DNA of 64,000 nucleotides from Helicobacter sp. MIT 99-5507 (GTDB lineage Bacteria; Campylobacterota; Campylobacteria; Campylobacterales; Helicobacteraceae): NCBI RefSeq assembly GCF_003364295.1, contig NZ_NXLO01000003.1, positions 62,001 to 126,000 of the forward strand, read 5' to 3'. Shown piece by piece: positions 9,471 to 23,316 of this stretch (position 1 is its first letter; each line of letters starts with the position of its first letter). The notes under the pieces were generated by a model. It saw only the letters and a program-made list of their open reading frames with translations, ran no database searches and was not told where the DNA came from. The position numbers and the translations under genes were made by a program.

Positions 9471-10346
9471 GTGACTAAAGCTGGTTTTGTATCTATTATT
9501 GGAAGACCTAATTCTGGTAAAAGTACATTATTAAATACATTAATCAACGAGCAAATAGCGCTTGTCTCTCATAAGATTAATGCAACAAGAAAGCGAATGA
9601 ATATAATAGTAATGCGCAATGATGCACAGATTATATTTGTTGATACACCTGGCTTACATAATAAAGAAAAAATACTCAATCAATTCATGCTACAAGAATC
9701 TCTAAAAGCAATAGATGATTGTGATTTGATTATATTTCTAGCACCAATAACAGATAATCTTGATTATTACAAAAATTTTTTAGAATTAAGCAAAGGTAAA
9801 AAACATCTACTAATTTTAAGTAAAATAGACTCTCTAAATAAAGAAAAGATTCTTGAAAAAATCACACAATATCAAGAATATAAAGATAAATATCTAGCAT
9901 TAATACCAATTTCTAGCAAAAAAAATATAAATCTAGAATCCCTACTTGATGAAATCACACAATACTTACCAAAATCCCCTTATCTATACGATACAGAGAT
10001 TATAAGCACACAGAATCTAAAAGAAATCTATAAAGAAAAGATAAGAGAAGCATTATTTGATAATCTTAATAAAGAGATTCCATATCAAAGCGATGTAATA
10101 ATAAAAAAAATCTATGAAGATGAGATATGTGATAGAATCTATGCTGATATCATAGTAGAAAAAGATAGTCAAAAAATTATTGTTATTGGAAATAAAGGAA
10201 TAGGAATAAAAAATATAGGAATAAATGCTAGAAAAAAAATAGAGCAATTTAGTGGTAAAAAATTGTTTTTAAAACTTGAAGTCGTAGTAAAAAAAGGCTG
10301 GAGTAAAAATAAAAAAAGTTTAAAAGAATTAGGATATAATTTTTAA
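9471..10346 (+). CDS. era: GTPase Era
   Basis: A 291-residue GTPase for 30S subunit assembly. G1 GRPNSGKST lies near residue 11, G3 DTPGLHN near 58, and a G4 that reads SKID in place of NKxD. The C-terminal third is the KH RNA-binding domain that recognises the 3' end of 16S rRNA. Translation begins at GTG with AAGG upstream. It follows hslU by 15 bases. Confidence 0.95.
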   Translation: MTKAGFVSIIGRPNSGKSTLLNTLINEQIALVSHKINATRKRMNIIVMRNDAQIIFVDTPGLHNKEKILNQFMLQESLKAIDDCDLIIFLAPITDNLDYYKNFLELSKGKKHLLILSKIDSLNKEKILEKITQYQEYKDKYLALIPISSKKNINLESLLDEITQYLPKSPYLYDTEIISTQNLKEIYKEKIREALFDNLNKEIPYQSDVIIKKIYEDEICDRIYADIIVEKDSQKIIVIGNKGIGIKNIGINARKKIEQFSGKKLFLKLEVVVKKGWSKNKKSLKELGYNF

Positions 10347-10392
10347 AATTATAAAATATATAACAAATCTTACTAAAAATAAAAGGAAAACT

Positions 10393-11388
10393 TTGTTTAA
10401 ACTTCTAATTACTATTTTATTAGTTACTGCAAGTCATGCTTTGGTTATAAATAATCCTGATAGAGAAATGTATGATATTATCAGCAAATATCGTAATGAA
10501 GGGCTAAATAATATAAAAGCTACTTTGGAGAGTTATCTTATTGATAAAAAATACTGGGATATTGTCGTAGAATCAAAAGATACAAAATATGGATATTATG
10601 AAAGCATAAAATATGTTTTTATGGCTTCAAAAGAAGATAATAATCTATTATTATTTGAGATTCAAAACAATAAACTATCACAAATTGGAAATAGCAATGC
10701 AATTTTTGGAGCAAATAAAGGGGATAAATTAAAAGAAGGTGATTTAGCCACTCCTATTGGTGTATATGATTTGACAAAAAAATTACAAAATCTAGATCAA
10801 TATTATGGGCCTTTAGCATTTGTTACTTCATATCCAAACTTATATGATAAGTTAAATAAAAAGACTGGATATGGTATATGGATACATGGACTTCCACTAA
10901 ATGGCGATAGAAGCGAACAAAATACAAAAGGCTGCATTGCAATAGAAAATAATATATTGCTTCAATATGAAAAGGTTATAGATTATAAAGATTCTGTGCT
11001 TATAACGAGTAATAAACCTATTAAAGAAGTATCAAAAGATACCTTTGCAAATATTCTTCAATCTCTTTTTGTATGGAGAGATGCATGGATAAATAATGAT
11101 TTAAATTTATATCTTTCATTTTATGATGAAAGTTTTGTAAGATTTGATGGTATGAAAATAAATGAATTTAAAGCTTTTAAAAAACGTATATTTGATAAAG
11201 ATGAAAAGAAAAATATAACATTTACAAATATCAATATTATTCCATATCCAAATAATGATGGCAAAGAGATATTTAGAATAACATTCTTAGAAGACTATAG
11301 AGCTGATAGTGGATATACATTTAGAGGAATAAAAGAGCTGTATATAATCATAAAAGATAAAAAAATAAGTATCATTGTAGAAAAATAG
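10393..11388 (+). CDS. csd6: Csd6-type L,D-transpeptidase-fold peptidoglycan carboxypeptidase
   Basis: A 331-residue exported protein with a YkuD catalytic domain: WIHGLP gives His165 and TKGCIAI gives Cys181, the catalytic pair. A signal peptide (LLITILLVTASHA) is at the N-terminus, and the last 120 residues resemble the NTF2-like domain of H. pylori Csd6 (HP0518), which has nearly the same length and the same position after era. Csd6 is an L,D-carboxypeptidase that trims tetrapeptides to tripeptides and contributes to helical cell shape. The start is TTG with AAGGAA upstream. Confidence 0.88.
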   Translation: MFKLLITILLVTASHALVINNPDREMYDIISKYRNEGLNNIKATLESYLIDKKYWDIVVESKDTKYGYYESIKYVFMASKEDNNLLLFEIQNNKLSQIGNSNAIFGANKGDKLKEGDLATPIGVYDLTKKLQNLDQYYGPLAFVTSYPNLYDKLNKKTGYGIWIHGLPLNGDRSEQNTKGCIAIENNILLQYEKVIDYKDSVLITSNKPIKEVSKDTFANILQSLFVWRDAWINNDLNLYLSFYDESFVRFDGMKINEFKAFKKRIFDKDEKKNITFTNINIIPYPNNDGKEIFRITFLEDYRADSGYTFRGIKELYIIIKDKKISIIVEK

Positions 11389-11399
11389 ATTCTACAATG
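11373..11399 (+). terminator. Hairpin over the csd6 stop codon
   Basis: A perfect 10-bp stem (CATTGTAGAA / TTCTACAATG) with a 7-base loop spans the TAG stop of csd6. No long T run follows, so it may be a weak terminator or a 3'-end stabiliser. Confidence 0.4.
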
Positions 11400-11723
11400 T
11401 ATAAGCAATCTTTTATAAATTTTAAATATTTTATTTTAATTTCTTAAATATAAACATTCTATTTTACCTCCCCCACCCACTATTTATCAAGCTTGATGAA
11501 CAGTATAACTTACAATTTTAATAATTTAAGCTATAAAAAACTTATGAACTTAAAGTTTATTATTTAATTAACAAGATAGTCATATCTTTAGAATATAAAT
11601 ATTATAAAGACAAATCTTGACTATGGAGTATAGATAATTTATAGATGACTTTGAAATAAATATTTGCATTAAAAAGATATATAATATTTCAAGATTAATA
11701 GATATTTTATATATGATAAATAA
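11400..11723. other. Intergenic stretch without a recognisable gene
   Basis: About 320 AT-rich bases between the csd6 hairpin and the comEA terminator. No ORF with a plausible start or family resemblance was seen on either strand. The only compositional oddity is a short C-rich patch (CCTCCCCCACCCAC) near 11467-11480. It may be a decayed gene or a 3' untranslated region. Confidence 0.5.
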
Positions 11724-11758
11724 TAGAATCTAAATAGTATTTTACTACTTAGATTCTA
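11724..11758 (-). terminator. Terminator hairpin after comEA
   Basis: A 10-bp outer stem TAGAATCTAA / TTAGATTCTA with an inner 3-bp extension closes a loop just downstream of the comEA stop. T-rich bases follow on the plus strand (seven T) and less so on the minus strand, so it could work in both directions. Confidence 0.5.
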
Positions 11759-11768
11759 TAAAGTTTTT

Positions 11769-12017
11769 TTATTTACTATCATTGACACTAATTTTGTCTT
11801 TAATTTTATTAAATAGCTTATCTCCAATTCCATTTACTTTTTTCAAATCCTCAACAGAATTAAATTTATTATTTGCTCTATATTTGATAATTTCATCAGC
11901 CTTCTTAGATCCTATACCATCTAATGTCATCAATTCTTTTTTATCAGCAGTGTTGATATTAACCCCAGCAAATAAAAATGATATACAAAATATTAAGGAT
12001 AAAATAATTCTATACAT
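11769..12017 (-). CDS. comEA: ComEA-like helix-hairpin-helix DNA-binding protein
   Basis: An 82-residue exported protein: signal peptide to about residue 18 (ending FLFAG), then NINTADKKELMTLDGIGSKKAD and LKKVNGIGDKLFNKIK, the two helix-hairpin-helix motifs of the ComEA C-terminal domain. ComEA binds incoming double-stranded DNA in the periplasm during natural transformation. It is short because it lacks the membrane-linker domain of Gram-positive ComEA, which is normal in Proteobacteria. A good extended -10 lies 33 bases upstream. Confidence 0.88.
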   Translation of the reverse strand: MYRIILSLIFCISFLFAGVNINTADKKELMTLDGIGSKKADEIIKYRANNKFNSVEDLKKVNGIGDKLFNKIKDKISVNDSK

Positions 12018-12049
12018 ACAACAACTCCTAAAAAATAAAATAGAAGCCC

Positions 12050-12058
12050 ATTATAACA
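12050..12058 (-). promoter_or_regulatory. Extended -10 promoter of comEA
   Basis: On the minus strand the sequence reads TGTTATAAT, a perfect TGnTATAAT extended -10, 33 bases before the comEA start codon. The rRNA operon lies upstream and reads the same way, so comEA could also receive read-through from the 5S end. Confidence 0.55.
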
Positions 12059-12111
12059 ATTTAATTATATAAATGAAATAAATATTTGAAGTTTTATATA
12101 AGAAATATTCT

Positions 12112-12228
12112 CTACCCCTGCATCAACCTACATTCCCACACCTGAAAGGTGCAGTATTATCAGCGAATAGAGGCTTAACTGCCAGGTTCGGGATGGTATC
12201 TGGGTGTAGCCCTCTCTCTATAGACACA
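12112..12228 (-). rRNA. rrf: 5S ribosomal RNA
   Basis: On the minus strand the segment holds the conserved 5S core ACCCAGATACCATCCCGAAC and CAGTTAAGCC, with helix IV/V sequences downstream. It is the last gene of the rRNA operon, about 100 bases after 23S. The ends are placed by eye and may be off by a few bases. Confidence 0.92.
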
Positions 12229-12288
12229 AGGAAAAGAGAAAATAAAAAATATCATAATAAATATTCTTTACTTTCTCTTTTTTTAAAG

Positions 12289-15306
<3,018 letters not shown>

Positions 15307-15400
15307 CATTAAATTTTAAAATAACTTTTAGATTTTATATAAAATCTAAATATATGACTTAATAAATAAATCATATATTTAAACTTTATTAATACCCAAA

Positions 15401-15476
15401 TGGTGGAGAATAGCGGGGTCGAACCGCTGACCTCCTGCGTGCAAAGCAGGCGCTCTCCCAACTGAGCTAATTCCCC
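15401..15476 (-). tRNA. tRNA-Ala (anticodon TGC)
   Basis: A 76-base cloverleaf on the minus strand with encoded CCA, a CTTTGCA anticodon loop giving TGC, TTCGACCC T-loop, and the G3-U70 wobble pair that marks alanine tRNAs. It is the second tRNA in the 16S-23S spacer. Confidence 0.97.
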
Positions 15477-15480
15477 TTTA

Positions 15481-15557
<77 letters not shown>

Positions 15558-15582
15558 CTAAATATAGGCAATAAGTAATCTC

Positions 15583-17323
<1,741 letters not shown>

Positions 17324-17729
17324 AAGATCACTACCTAAATAATGATTTAAAATATCAAGGATATTAATAAATTAAAAAATAAAATAGAACGCTCTCAATT
17401 TCTAAAAAGCAAAATTAACTAAGAACTGCATATAAGGCATATTTCAAAGCTTTTTGCCTCTTTTCTGTAAAAGAGAAATGAAATAATACATTCCGTTTCT
17501 TTAAACTATGCTTAAAGAAAATATAATTTTGAAAAAAATATTATTTATCCAAATTTATTATGATTTAATATAGATATAGTTATGTCAAAAACATGCCAAA
17601 ATACAAGGTGGTGTTTATATTTTTTCAATTAGTATTTTTTATTTTTTTGAAAATATTATAATGATTTTAGGTAATATCATGATATTTTTAACTAAATTTT
17701 ATCAATTTAAATAAAAGGCAGTTGTCAAA

Positions 17730-18419
17730 ATGCATTTTAAATATGATAACAAAGAAACTCAATATTTAAAAAGCAAATGCAAAAAACTTGCTCTAATTAT
17801 TGATGAAATCGGACATATTAATAGAACTATTGATAAAGATCTATTTTCAGCAGTTATTCACCATATTATAGGACAGCAGATTTCAACAAAAGCACAGAAG
17901 ACAATTTGGCAAAGAATTGAAGATGATTTAAAAGTTGTCAATACGGATACTATATTAAAAGCATGGATTAAAAAACTGCAATCTTTTGGTATGACTTTTA
18001 AAAAAGCTGAATACATAATAGATTTTGCAAATAAAATTAAAAACGATGAATTTGATTTGGAAGCAATATGGCAAAAAACTGATGAAGATGTAATTAAAGA
18101 ATTATCAGCTTTAAAAGGTATCGGGGTTTGGACTGCTGAAATGATTTTACTTTTTTGTATGGAACGAAAAAATGTATTTAGTTATGGTGATTTAGCGATT
18201 CAAAGAGGAATAAGGATGGTTTATCATCACAAAAAAATCACTAAATCTCTTTTTGAAAAATACAAAAAAAGATTCTCCCCCTATTATTCTGTTGCAAGTC
18301 TATATTTTTGGGCAGTTGCAGGTGGTGTAATAGATGGGATGAGAGATTATGCACCAATAAAACAAACTAAAGTAAAAAAAGATAGACAAGAAATAAAAAT
18401 TGCAGGTAATAAAAAATGA
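17730..18419 (+). CDS. DNA-3-methyladenine glycosylase, AlkA/HhH-GPD type
   Basis: A 229-residue base-excision glycosylase. It has the helical HhH-GPD fold with IIGQQISTKAQKTIWQRI in the first half, the helix-hairpin-helix LKGIGVWTAEMILLF (about 130-144), and the catalytic Asp in FSYGDLAIQRGIR (about 149-161). It removes alkylated purines from DNA. It lacks the N-terminal beta domain of E. coli AlkA, like other short bacterial forms. The lysine-rich tail (KQTKVKKDRQE) is unusual. It stands before a small ORF and an Ogt-type methyltransferase in a patch that differs from the surrounding core genes and may have been acquired. Confidence 0.85.
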   Translation: MHFKYDNKETQYLKSKCKKLALIIDEIGHINRTIDKDLFSAVIHHIIGQQISTKAQKTIWQRIEDDLKVVNTDTILKAWIKKLQSFGMTFKKAEYIIDFANKIKNDEFDLEAIWQKTDEDVIKELSALKGIGVWTAEMILLFCMERKNVFSYGDLAIQRGIRMVYHHKKITKSLFEKYKKRFSPYYSVASLYFWAVAGGVIDGMRDYAPIKQTKVKKDRQEIKIAGNKK

Positions 18420-18580
18420 TAAAAGTTGGATTTTATTTTAGGATTAAATTAACAAAAAATAGCTTGCAACCTAAGTTAGCTTACAAAAATTCCTTTAGAA
18501 AAATTAAGCTTTATAACAAATTTAAAGAATTAATTAGTGCAGGTTTTTTTCTGCAAAGATTGCATGAAAGAATTTTATAA
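18416..18580 (+). CDS. Small basic ORF, 54 residues, coupled to the glycosylase gene
   Basis: An ATG overlaps the stop of the glycosylase gene (ATGA) and opens a frame of 54 codons. The product would be basic and moderately hydrophobic (MIKVGFYFRIKL at the start, LQRLHERIL at the end) and resembles no family I know. It could be a real coupled peptide or the remnant of a longer gene lost during transfer of this patch. Confidence 0.3.
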   Translation: MIKVGFYFRIKLTKNSLQPKLAYKNSFRKIKLYNKFKELISAGFFLQRLHERIL

Positions 18581-18618
18581 AAGATATTAAAGTCAAACTT
18601 ATTTAATAGGAGTAAAAA

Positions 18619-19173
18619 ATGAAAGATAAATCTTATTTTAAAACAATTTATAATTCACCAATAGGGAGTATAACCCTCGCTTGTGATGAGAAAGAAAATA
18701 TTGTCGGGCTTTGGATGGAGGGACAAAAATATTTTGGTGACACTATTGATTCTGAAATGATTGAAAATCATAACCTTGAAATATTTAAGAAAGCTAAAAA
18801 CTGGTTGGATAGATATTTTAGAGGTGAAAAACCTGAAATTTCAGAATTACCGCTCGCACCTATTGGAAATAGTTTTAGGCAGAGAGTTTGGCAGATTCTA
18901 TGTGAAATACCATATGGTGAAGTTACAACTTATGGCGACATTGCAAAAATAATTGCAAAAGAAAAAGGTAAAGTAAAAATGTCGGCTCAAGCCATTGGTG
19001 GGGCTGTCGGACATAATCCAATTTCTATTATTATTCCATGTCATAGAGTTGTATCTTCAAATGGAAGCCTGACAGGTTATTCAGGTGGAATAAAAACAAA
19101 GATAAAACTTATAAAACATGAGGGTGTAAATATGGATAAATTATTCATCCCAAAACATAGCACAGCACCATAA
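18619..19173 (+). CDS. ogt: Methylated-DNA--protein-cysteine methyltransferase (Ogt/MGMT)
   Basis: A 184-residue suicide repair enzyme that takes methyl groups from O6-methylguanine. The active site is IIPCHRVVSSNGSLTGYSGG (Cys near residue 139), preceded by the DNA-binding segment FRQRVWQILCEIPYGEVTTYGDIA and AIGGAVGHNP. The N-terminal 70 residues form the variable domain. AGGAG precedes the ATG. It pairs functionally with the glycosylase just upstream, so the two genes form a small alkylation-repair set. Confidence 0.95.
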   Translation: MKDKSYFKTIYNSPIGSITLACDEKENIVGLWMEGQKYFGDTIDSEMIENHNLEIFKKAKNWLDRYFRGEKPEISELPLAPIGNSFRQRVWQILCEIPYGEVTTYGDIAKIIAKEKGKVKMSAQAIGGAVGHNPISIIIPCHRVVSSNGSLTGYSGGIKTKIKLIKHEGVNMDKLFIPKHSTAP

Positions 19174-19239
19174 AAACTTACCAAAAATTTAATAAACAAA
19201 AATAATTCTAATTTAGATAGTTTAAGAAGTATTTTTCAA

Positions 19240-19473
19240 ATGGATTTGGAGTAGATATTGCAAATTTGAGTGAAGTAATGCTTCCAAAAAATGGGTTTAT
19301 TTTGTATGTGATAATTTAAAAAATATTATCTAATAACCCCAAAGGTGACAAAGCAACACAAGAATATTAAAATTTGCTTCCAAAAATGATTTGATAAAAA
19401 TTACAAAACTTACTCTAGGTGCTCTTACTCCTTTTGGAGTTTTAAGTGATGAAATTAATAAAAAGATAGAATC
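19240..19473 (+). pseudogene. Decayed ProX/YbaK-type aminoacyl-tRNA deacylase fragment
   Basis: Between ogt and the end of aroG, scattered frames read like a broken YbaK/ProX editing domain: CDNLKNII in one frame, then NPKGDKATQEY, then LGALTPFGVLSDEINKKIE in a third. ProX proteins carry a KNLFL...PKG.K segment followed by a G.(V/L)TPF.L.(N/S)D segment in this order. Several stops interrupt it. The right end runs into the aroG stop, so the gene is both frameshifted and truncated. It looks like a passenger of the alkylation-repair patch. Confidence 0.5.
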
Positions 19474-20817
19474 CTATTTTCTTTTAAATACATCAGCTAT
19501 TAAAAATGCGAGTTCTATTGCCTGTGTTGCATTCAATCTTGGATCACATCTCGTATCATATTTGTTTCTAAGATTAGCTTCTGTGATTTCTTGCGAACCA
19601 CCTATACACTCTGTGACATTTTGACCTGTCATTTCAAGATGCACTCCACCAGCATAGCTATTATATGATTGATGTATTTCAAAAAAACTTTTTACTTCAT
19701 CCAATATATTATCAAATGCTCTTGTTTTATATCCAGTGCTAGCTTTTATTGTATTACCATGCATTGGATCTATACTCCATAATATTTTCCTTTTTTCAGG
19801 AACAACTTCTTTTAATATAGCAGGTAATTTATTTTTAATATCATTAGCTCCCATTCTAACAATAAGATTAAGTCTTCCTGCTTCGTTATTAGGGTTTAGA
19901 GCATCACACAATCTAAGTATTTCATCTTTTGTTATATTTGGTCCTATTTTTACACCCAAAGGATTATCAACACCTCGCAAAAATTCTATATGAGCTTCAT
20001 CAAGTCCTCTAGTGCGTTCGCCAATCCAAAGCATATGAGCTGAACAATCATAATATTTATCACTCAAGCTATCTTTTCTGCATAATTGCTCTTCATAATT
20101 TAATAATAACGCCTCATGTGATGTATAAAATTCTGTTTCTTGTAATTGTTTTGTATTTTGAGTATTGATTCCACAAGCTTCCATAAATTTTAATGCTTCT
20201 GTGATTCTATTTGCTATTTCCTCATATTTTTGACCAAATGAGTTATTTTTGACAAATTCCATATTCCACTTATGCACTTCATTTAAGTCTGCAAATCCAC
20301 CTTGTGCAAAAGCCCTAAGCAAATTTAGTGTTGCTGCACTTTGATTGTAAGCTTTAATCATTCTATTTGGATTAGCTTCTCTTGATTTCATTGTAGCTTC
20401 TATATCATTGATAATATCACCACGATAAATTGGATACTCTACTCCATCTATTATTTCAGTGGCATTTGATCTAGGTTTTGCAAACTGCCCTGCAAGCCTA
20501 CCAACTTTTACGACAGGAATCCCACCTGCAAATGCGAGTATCGCACTCATTTGCATAATAACTTTAAACATATCACGAATATTTATAGCATTAAAATCAG
20601 CAAAAGATTCTGCACAATCTCCACCTTGAAGTAAAAAAGCCCTACCATCTACAACTTCACCTAGATGTCTTTTTAGTTTTCTTGCCTCGCCTGCAAAAAC
20701 AAGAGGTGGATATGACCTTAATTCTTTTTCTACATTTTCTAATTCTTCTTTATTATTATATATAGGTTGTTGCTTTATTTTAAAATCTCTCCAGCTAGAA
20801 GGAGTCCATTTAGTCAT
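19474..20817 (-). CDS. aroG: Class II 3-deoxy-7-phosphoheptulonate synthase (DAHP synthase)
   Basis: A 447-residue enzyme for the first step of the shikimate pathway, joining phosphoenolpyruvate and erythrose 4-phosphate. Plant-like class II features are [12 protein letters not shown] (61-72, metal and substrate Cys), [31 protein letters not shown] and [10 protein letters not shown]. Length is standard for class II, the type used by Helicobacter and Campylobacter. A strong AAGGAAT ribosome site precedes the ATG but is buried in a perfect hairpin. The operon context is monocistronic. Confidence 0.95.
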   Translation of the reverse strand: MTKWTPSSWRDFKIKQQPIYNNKEELENVEKELRSYPPLVFAGEARKLKRHLGEVVDGRAFLLQGGDCAESFADFNAINIRDMFKVIMQMSAILAFAGGIPVVKVGRLAGQFAKPRSNATEIIDGVEYPIYRGDIINDIEATMKSREANPNRMIKAYNQSAATLNLLRAFAQGGFADLNEVHKWNMEFVKNNSFGQKYEEIANRITEALKFMEACGINTQNTKQLQETEFYTSHEALLLNYEEQLCRKDSLSDKYYDCSAHMLWIGERTRGLDEAHIEFLRGVDNPLGVKIGPNITKDEILRLCDALNPNNEAGRLNLIVRMGANDIKNKLPAILKEVVPEKRKILWSIDPMHGNTIKASTGYKTRAFDNILDEVKSFFEIHQSYNSYAGGVHLEMTGQNVTECIGGSQEITEANLRNKYDTRCDPRLNATQAIELAFLIADVFKRK

Positions 20818-20820
20818 TTA

Positions 20821-20851
20821 ATTATTCCTTACTATAAAAATAAGGAATAAT
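20821..20851 (-). promoter_or_regulatory. Hairpin that sequesters the aroG ribosome binding site
   Basis: A perfect 11-bp inverted repeat (ATTATTCCTTA / TAAGGAATAAT) with a 9-base loop. In the aroG transcript the 3' arm contains AAGGA eight bases before the ATG and the 5' arm contains its complement, so folding would hide the ribosome site. It could serve translational control or simply be a strong secondary structure. Confidence 0.5.
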
Positions 20852-20899
20852 ACTATCAAAAATAGACTTTAAAAATAGTATAGATCTCATAAAGTTTAA

Positions 20900-22189
20900 T
20901 TATTTTCCTTCATATACTTGTCTTGGACGCGTAATCCTAGCACCTGATTTTATATGCTCTATTACATGAGCACACCAACCTGGCATTCTTCCTATTGCAA
21001 ATATAGGCGTAAATAAGCTTACTGGAATCTTTAAAGCAGACAATATAATACCAGAGTAAAAATCGACATTTGGATATAGTTTTCTTTCTATAAAATAATC
21101 ATCTGTTAAAGCTACTTCTTCAACTTTTTCTGCAATATCAGAGAATCTATCATTTATTTTAATACCTTTTTTGGCTAAATCATCTTTTAGTTTTTTTAAG
21201 ACTTTTGCTCTTGGATCATAATTTTTATATACGCGATGACCAAAGCCCATCAATCTAAATGGATCGTTTTTATCTTTTACTCTTTGAATAAATTTATTTA
21301 CATTTTTTACATTACCAATTTCTGCTAATTGATCTAATACTTTTTCATTAGCGCCACCATGAGAAGGACCCCAAAGCGCATTAATACCTGCACTAATTGC
21401 AGCATATGGATGAACACCTGTTGAAGCAACATTTCGCACGGTTGTAGTAGAGGCATTTTGACCATGTTCTGCATGGAGTGTAAATATTTTGTCTAAGGCT
21501 TCGACTTCTAATGGATCAATTTGAACTTCTCCATCTAATGTATATTTTAGCTTTCCGCCTGGAAATGCCCTAAGCATAAGCAAGAAATTTTCAACATAAG
21601 ACAAACTAACATCTGGATATATATATGGATATCCAATTGAATGCCTATAAGAAAATGCTACAAGGGTAGGAATTTTTGCAATCATTCTTTTTGCCATCAT
21701 TTCATAATCATCATCATCACCTATTTCTATATATCCTCTATAAAATGTAGAAAGTGCACCAACAGCAGAAGATAAGTTTGCCATTGGGTGGGCATTGTCT
21801 GGAAATGCTTTAAAAATATCTATCAAGCCTTCATTTAAATATCTTAATTGTCTTAAATCTAATTCAAATTCTTTTGATTCTTTATCATCTTTTGGTAATT
21901 TGCCACTAATCAATAATGAACAAATATCTGTAAATGAGTATTTTTCTACCAAATCTTGAATTGGAATACCTCTATATAGCAATATACCATTTTGTCCATC
22001 TATATAACTAACAGTTGATTTGCAACCAGCAGTTGAGGCATATCCAGGATCATAAGAAAAGATTCCAGTTGTTTCAAATAATTTTCCAAAATCAATAGCC
22101 TTAGGTCCTCTTGTGCATTCAATTAGATTAAATTCAAATTTTTCACCAGTAGAATTATTAATAAGAGTAACTGTGTTTTTATTATCCAT
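20900..22189 (-). CDS. gltA: Citrate synthase
   Basis: A 429-residue enzyme condensing acetyl-CoA and oxaloacetate. Hallmarks are [14 protein letters not shown] (substrate His near 272), [23 protein letters not shown] (catalytic His318) and the C-terminal VDFYSGI (catalytic Asp) and [16 protein letters not shown]. Length matches the hexameric proteobacterial type. It reads divergently from a small hypothetical gene; icd lies two kilobases away on the other strand, so the two TCA genes are neighbours but not an operon. Confidence 0.97.
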   Translation of the reverse strand: MDNKNTVTLINNSTGEKFEFNLIECTRGPKAIDFGKLFETTGIFSYDPGYASTAGCKSTVSYIDGQNGILLYRGIPIQDLVEKYSFTDICSLLISGKLPKDDKESKEFELDLRQLRYLNEGLIDIFKAFPDNAHPMANLSSAVGALSTFYRGYIEIGDDDDYEMMAKRMIAKIPTLVAFSYRHSIGYPYIYPDVSLSYVENFLLMLRAFPGGKLKYTLDGEVQIDPLEVEALDKIFTLHAEHGQNASTTTVRNVASTGVHPYAAISAGINALWGPSHGGANEKVLDQLAEIGNVKNVNKFIQRVKDKNDPFRLMGFGHRVYKNYDPRAKVLKKLKDDLAKKGIKINDRFSDIAEKVEEVALTDDYFIERKLYPNVDFYSGIILSALKIPVSLFTPIFAIGRMPGWCAHVIEHIKSGARITRPRQVYEGK

Positions 22190-22421
22190 TTTATAAATAC
22201 CTCCAATTTATAATTACATACAAATCATAATAACAAAAGTTTTATACATTATTTAAATAGCAGTGAAATCAAGAGTAAATATAGAAATATGTTACATAAA
22301 TAATAGATTCTGACACTAACAAAACAATAAAATAAATAAAACATAGAAAATAAAGATACTATATATATATGTTTATTAGCATTTACTAATAAACATAATC
22401 AAACACAGATAGGGGGCTTAA

Positions 22422-22763
22422 ATGGAAGCTAAAGAAGTAACATTTGAACAAAAACAAGCAGAAGCATACGCATTTTTAGATGCTTATTACACAAGAGCAG
22501 ATTTTGGCTATGATGTAAAACGTTGGAGGTATGAAGATGTAACCCAAACGATAATAGACATTGTAGAGCAAATGGGAAATGATATTTACACAAATACAAA
22601 GGTTTTAGCAGTTGCTTCACAAATATTTAAAAAACTAGCAAGATTTATGGCAAATGGGACAGGTTTTCTTATATCGCTATATATAACTGGCATTGCAGGA
22701 AGCTCAAAAGATATCAAAAAAATAATGGAAACAACAAGAGATAACATAACAAAGGATCTTTAA
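22422..22763 (+). CDS. Hypothetical cytoplasmic protein, 113 residues
   Basis: No signal peptide and no family I recognise. It is helical and amphipathic, with an acidic N-terminal region rich in Glu/Gln, an aromatic patch (DAYYTRADFGYDVKRWRY) near 20-40, and a glycine-bearing hydrophobic stretch (GTGFLISLYITGIAG) near 78-92 that might be a membrane or buried helix. It is followed with no gap by a Sel1-type gene whose GTG start abuts its stop codon, so the two are probably co-transcribed. Confidence 0.65.
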   Translation: MEAKEVTFEQKQAEAYAFLDAYYTRADFGYDVKRWRYEDVTQTIIDIVEQMGNDIYTNTKVLAVASQIFKKLARFMANGTGFLISLYITGIAGSSKDIKKIMETTRDNITKDL

Positions 22764-22785
22764 GTGAAAAAAATAATTTTAATAT

Positions 22786-23307
22786 TTGTATGTATTATTT
22801 GGTGTCTTACAAGCAAACAATCTAAGAAAAGATGTAAAATTATTTAACAAAAATGATTTTAAATATGTGCAAGATAATCTAGATAAATACAAGAAACAAT
22901 GTGAAGATAGAGATGGTGTAAGTTGCAGAATTGTAAGTATATACTACGATGTTACATCTCACTATGACGAAGAATTAGAAAGAATGAGTTTTGAATGGGC
23001 AATAAAAGGATGCAATTTAAGAGATGGAGCTAGTTGTGGCACTGTTGGCAGTTATTATGGCAATGCAGATGAAAGAACAGGTTACATACAAAAAGATGAA
23101 AAAAAAGCATTTGAATTTTTCACAAAGAGTTGTGATTACAAAAGTGGGTTTGGCTGTGCTATGCTTGGATTTCATTATATTAGGTTAGAAAGAGAAGCAA
23201 ATAGCAAATCTGACAAAAAAGAATATACAAGAAAGGCAAAATTCTTTTTCAAAAAAGGTTGTGATTACGGATATAAAGCAAGTTGTAGCAATTATAGAGA
23301 TTTATAG
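22786..23307 (+). CDS. Cysteine-rich Sel1/Hcp-like repeat protein with frameshifted signal peptide
   Basis: The body has Sel1-type repeats with cysteine pairs: KKQCEDRDGVSCRIV, IKGCNLRDGASCGTV, TKSCDYKSGFGCAML, KKGCDYGYKASCSNY, the pattern of Helicobacter cysteine-rich proteins. The frame opens at a TTG here, but the true start was probably the GTG at 22764, which has AAGGAT upstream and encodes MKKIILIFVCII, a signal peptide that ends in another frame. A net shift of one base around 22795-22800 separates the two. As written, the product either lacks export or is not made. The neighbour at 23317 is an intact paralogue. Confidence 0.6.
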   Translation: MYVLFGVLQANNLRKDVKLFNKNDFKYVQDNLDKYKKQCEDRDGVSCRIVSIYYDVTSHYDEELERMSFEWAIKGCNLRDGASCGTVGSYYGNADERTGYIQKDEKKAFEFFTKSCDYKSGFGCAMLGFHYIRLEREANSKSDKKEYTRKAKFFFKKGCDYGYKASCSNYRDL

Positions 23308-23316
23308 GGATATTAG

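Noticed and set aside
11467-11480. C-rich patch (CCTCCCCCACCCAC) in the gap after csd6
   Set aside because: The longest run is five C, interrupted by A, and no gene starts beside it, so it is not a phase-variation tract.
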